A stretch of 64,000 nt of DNA from Streptomyces roseolilacinus (GTDB lineage: Bacteria > Actinomycetota > Actinomycetes > Streptomycetales > Streptomycetaceae). Under the pieces are notes generated by a model. That model worked only from the letters and a program-made list of their open reading frames with translations. It was not told the DNA's origin and made no database searches. Where the stretch lies: NCBI RefSeq assembly GCF_014649335.1, contig NZ_BMSV01000012.1, forward strand, positions 1 through 64,000, given 5' to 3'. Both the position numbers and the translations under genes were made by a program. This document shows, one piece after another, positions 62,701-64,000 of the stretch (positions are counted from its first letter, which is position 1; each line of letters begins with the position of its first letter).

Positions 62701-62815
62701 CATCGTCAGCCACGTCCCCGACCTGCGCCGCCGCATCCCGACGCAGCTGGAGGTCGTCAAGGGGCGCGACGGCTCCCGGGTGCGGCTCAGGGCGGGCGAG
62801 GGGATCAGCGGCTGA
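59705..62815 (+). CDS. sbcC: Exonuclease subunit SbcC (Rad50 family SMC-like ATPase)
   Basis: A 1036-residue ATPase. N-terminal Walker A is GPTGAGKTS (K41); two long Ala/Arg/Glu-rich coiled coils flank the zinc hook C518-A-V-C521; the C-terminal lobe has signature LSGGETFFASLALALGLAD and Walker B TLFIDEGFGSLDE. It forms a complex with SbcD. The coiled coils are shorter than E. coli SbcC and rich in Ala and Arg, as usual for high-GC species. Ends 11 bases inside the convergent Lrp gene. Confidence 0.96.
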   Translation: MRLHRLRVTGFGPFGTAQEIDFDALSAAGLFLLHGPTGAGKTSVLDAVCFALYGSVPGARQAPGAPLRSDHAPADTVTEVVLDLTVAGRRLEVTRRPAQPRPKRRGRGFTTEKAQSWLREYDPATGTWNGLSRSHQEIGEEVAQLVGMSRDQFCQVVLLPQGDFSRFLRSDAEARGRLLGRLFGTRRFAAVEERLAELRRAAEQRVREGDQRLLALAHRMAQAAGDAAGDWPAPDGAPGDPGLTEAVLGWAAVARSGAREALDTAGLALAAAEARQAAARRALDERRDLAALRERYEDARRRAAALEEGRAGHDARRARLDEARAAERVAGPLALRDEAERGHRAAGTARDRTRAALPADLADAGAEALARLAQTRRQELGGLDSARRAEQRLAEIARERADLDRQARADDHSLQDAADWPAGWDAARRALLDRVDAAREAATRAEHLLGRLAPARRRLAAARRRDALARDAAAAEVRLAAARERANTAHETWLDLRERRLRGIAAELAAHLEDGAPCAVCGSAEHPSPARPTADHVDRAAEAGAYEAHTHAAEARTTAERDLAVVREALAAAAAEAAARPSPDAGEDDGAGTGEDHGADTHGPDGDGPAGPAVAALEDLVARLEREHAEARDLAADSHPAREALERAEREHTRRVEERRQAEVRAAARASRRETLDQEQAAREADLARALGDGGGTVARRAAALEREAAALDAAADAVRDAEAAARRLKEADDRLADAAYRAGFATPAAAAAALLDDAARRDLQRRVDAWQAEAAVVADRLAEPAARAAAEGPPADVAAAVAAHDAAERAARAAATTLAAHRDRCAELDRLSARAADEVRTLGPLRAEYDRVARLATLTAGTSAENERRMRLESYVLAARLEQVAAAATARLQRMSSGRYTLVHSDARSGGKRAGLGLHVVDAWTGGERDTATLSGGETFFASLALALGLADVVTDEAGGVRLDTLFIDEGFGSLDEQTLDEVLDVLDSLRERDRSVGIVSHVPDLRRRIPTQLEVVKGRDGSRVRLRAGEGISG

Positions 62816-63251
62816 CCGGGCGGCGCGGCAGCGGCGACGAGTACACGACGCTCGTCGTCACCGACCCCAGCGCGCCGATCCTCCCCGACACCTCCTCCAG
62901 GTGCCGCATCGACCGGGCGGCGACCTTCAGGACGAAGCAGTCGTCCCCGGTGACGTGGTGCGCCTCCAGGACCTCCGGCGTCACCTCCAGCAGGTCGTGG
63001 AACGGCTTGTAGTTGCCGTGGGGGTAGCGCAGCCGGACGAAGGCGAGGATCGAAAGGCCCAGGGCCTCCTGGTCGACGACCGCCGTGTACCCGGTGATCA
63101 CACCCGCCTCCTCCAGCCGGCGCACCCGCTCGGTCACCGCGCTCGCCGACATCGACACCGCGCGGGCCAGCTCGGCGAAGCTCGCCCGGCCGTCGGCCTG
63201 CAGGGCCTGGAGGATGCGCCAGTCGGTGGCGTCCGGTGAGAATCCCGTCAT
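62805..63251 (-). CDS. Lrp/AsnC family transcriptional regulator
   Basis: A 148-residue feast/famine regulator: N-terminal HTH (about residues 5-55; DWRILQALQADGRASFAELARAVSMSASAVTERVRRLEEAGVI) and a RAM ligand-binding domain (about 70-140). It probably forms octamers and senses an amino acid. Divergent from a rhodanese gene with a palindrome at 63309-63321 between them, so it likely controls both. ATG at 63251 fits the family's N-terminus; a frame to 63287 is longer but unsupported. Confidence 0.92.
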   Translation of the reverse strand: MTGFSPDATDWRILQALQADGRASFAELARAVSMSASAVTERVRRLEEAGVITGYTAVVDQEALGLSILAFVRLRYPHGNYKPFHDLLEVTPEVLEAHHVTGDDCFVLKVAARSMRHLEEVSGRIGALGSVTTSVVYSSPLPRRPVSR

Positions 63252-63308
63252 GGACGACGAATAGCAGGGGATTCCCCGGCGGGACAAGGCAGCGGCCGGG
63301 GATCGTCA

Positions 63309-63338
63309 CTTCACCGTGAAGATCACCGACCGTAGATT
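63309..63338 (+). promoter_or_regulatory. Rhodanese promoter with palindromic operator
   Basis: TTCACC (63310-63315), 17 bases, TAGATT (63333-63338), then seven bases to the ATG at 63346. The palindrome CTTCAC-C-GTGAAG (63309-63321) covers the -35, suggesting repression or activation by the neighbouring Lrp-type protein. Confidence 0.75.
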
Positions 63339-63345
63339 CTCCGAC

Positions 63346-63858
63346 ATGGACACCGACACCGAGAACACCCCGGGCACGACGACGCCCGCCCGCACCGCCA
63401 ACCCCGTGCTGCGCGTGCCGCCCGCCGCGCCCGCGGCGGCCGCCGCCCACTTCGCCGCGAGCCTGGCGTTCCACACCGACGCCTCCGACGTCGCCGCGGC
63501 CCTCGCCGCCGGCGGCGACCCCGGGTTCGTCGTCCTCGACTCCCGTTCCGCCGAGGCGTGGGACCAGGGGCACGTCCCCGGCGCCGTCCACCTGCCGACC
63601 GCGCTCGTCCCCGAGCAGGCCGAGCGGCTGCTCGACAAGGCCGTCCCGGTCGTCACCTACTGCTGGGGCCCCGGCTGCAACGGCGCGACCCGCGCCGCCC
63701 TCGCCCTCGCCGAACTCGGCTACCGGGTCAAGGAGATGCTCGGCGGCTTCGAGTACTGGGCCCGCGAGGGCTTCCCGTACGAGACGCGGGAGGGCCGGCG
63801 CCACCGGGACGCCGACCCCCTCACCGCGCCCGTCGGCGCCGACGACTGCGGCTGCTGA
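63346..63858 (+). CDS. Rhodanese-like sulfurtransferase domain protein
   Basis: A 170-residue single rhodanese domain (about residues 45-150): FVVLDSRSAEAWDQGHVPGAVHLP, active-site Cys in TYCWGPGCNGATR, and GYRVKEMLGGFEYWAREGFP. The second Cys in the loop and the C-terminal DDCGC are unusual extras that may allow disulfide chemistry. Probably transfers sulfane sulfur. Start at ATG 63346 from leaderless promoter spacing; GTG at 63316 would lie inside the promoter. Confidence 0.9.
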   Translation: MDTDTENTPGTTTPARTANPVLRVPPAAPAAAAAHFAASLAFHTDASDVAAALAAGGDPGFVVLDSRSAEAWDQGHVPGAVHLPTALVPEQAERLLDKAVPVVTYCWGPGCNGATRAALALAELGYRVKEMLGGFEYWAREGFPYETREGRRHRDADPLTAPVGADDCGC

Positions 63859-63874
63859 ACCGGGCGGACGGGCC

Positions 63875-64000
63875 TCAGAGCCGGGACAGCTCGTCGACGA
63901 GGTCGTCCAGGCCGAGCGGCCCCTGCGAGAGCGCCGCCATGTGCCACTTCTTCGCGTCGAACGCGGCCCCGTGCGCCTTGCGGGCGTTCTCCCGGCCCAG
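63875..64000 (-). CDS. C-terminal end of a DUF885-like protein (partial)
   Basis: The last 41 codons of a gene entering from the right edge. The visible part, LGRENARKAHGAAFDAKKWH...GPLGLDDLVDEL, matches the C-terminus of DUF885 (M32-peptidase-like) proteins, where KWH/RFH lies near the end. The rest, with the HEXXH-type motif if present, is outside the window. Confidence 0.6.
   Translation of the reverse strand: MGRENARKAHGAAFDAKKWHMAALSQGPLGLDDLVDELSRL

Overview
The window reads as a chromosomal core segment of a Streptomyces (or very close actinomycete). Codon third positions are almost always G or C, GTG and TTG starts are common, 4-base GTGA gene overlaps recur, several genes look leaderless, and family content and order match Streptomyces (5S rRNA next to a eukaryote-type cardiolipin synthase and ManC, the DUF881/Sbp/FHA/MerR block, riboswitch-controlled gcvP). 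I see no tRNA, CRISPR array, prophage or secondary-metabolite cluster. The only mobile DNA found is one short MITE-like element.

Layout. 1-253: end of an rRNA operon (23S-5S spacer, 5S, terminator). 360-3577: cardiolipin synthase and a GDP-mannose pyrophosphorylase-like fusion protein. 3668-8960: the conserved actinobacterial block DUF881-Sbp-DUF881-FHA-FtsR-DUF151-MerR, linked to division and Ser/Thr-kinase signalling. 9026-14399: dinB, a PRC-barrel protein, a tandem glycine riboswitch with gcvP, and a small DUF5999 protein. 14713-20182: a hypothetical protein, a glutamate-cysteine-ligase-family enzyme, a CPBP protease, PhzF and a nucleophile-less dienelactone-hydrolase homologue. 20540-27424: regulators and exporters (PadR with a clear operator, a Clp_N protein, two EamA transporters, a divergent PNPOx/MocR pair, LysR). 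27560-32213: a DPP-IV-like peptidase, a secreted protein, a HipA-like kinase with DUF3037. 32371-38892: two SDR reductases, an orphan lipoprotein binding protein, uracil-DNA glycosylase, small proteins, a Gfo/Idh oxidoreductase. 38813-45211: Lnt, UppP, a TVP38 protein, a divergent EF-Tu (tuf3-like) with a structured leader, a spermidine-synthase-like protein. 45321-50602: MFS transporter, surface protein, thioesterase-like protein, DedA, gamma-carbonic-anhydrase-like and acyltransferase hexapeptide proteins. 50722-56502: a GAF/PAS/SpoIIE phosphatase/ATPase protein translationally coupled to a sugar ABC importer. 56514-64000: CoA-binding protein, ABM-like protein, MITE, YigZ, sbcD-sbcC, Lrp/rhodanese pair, and the end of a DUF885 gene.

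How things work together. The clearest regulatory theme is DNA damage: dinB and ung, 26 kb apart, each carry a TTGTCAGTG element with an 8-base gap before a -10 hexamer, the layout of LexA-independent PafBC (RecA-NDp) promoters. Envelope genes (cls, manC, uppP, lnt) are frequent. Many regulators sit beside readable palindromic operators, so several circuits can be proposed from sequence alone. Nothing here is obviously a wholly new system; the best candidates for new biology are the phosphatase-sugar ABC operon, the HipA-like/DUF3037 pair, the tuf3 leader and the MITE that splits a promoter.
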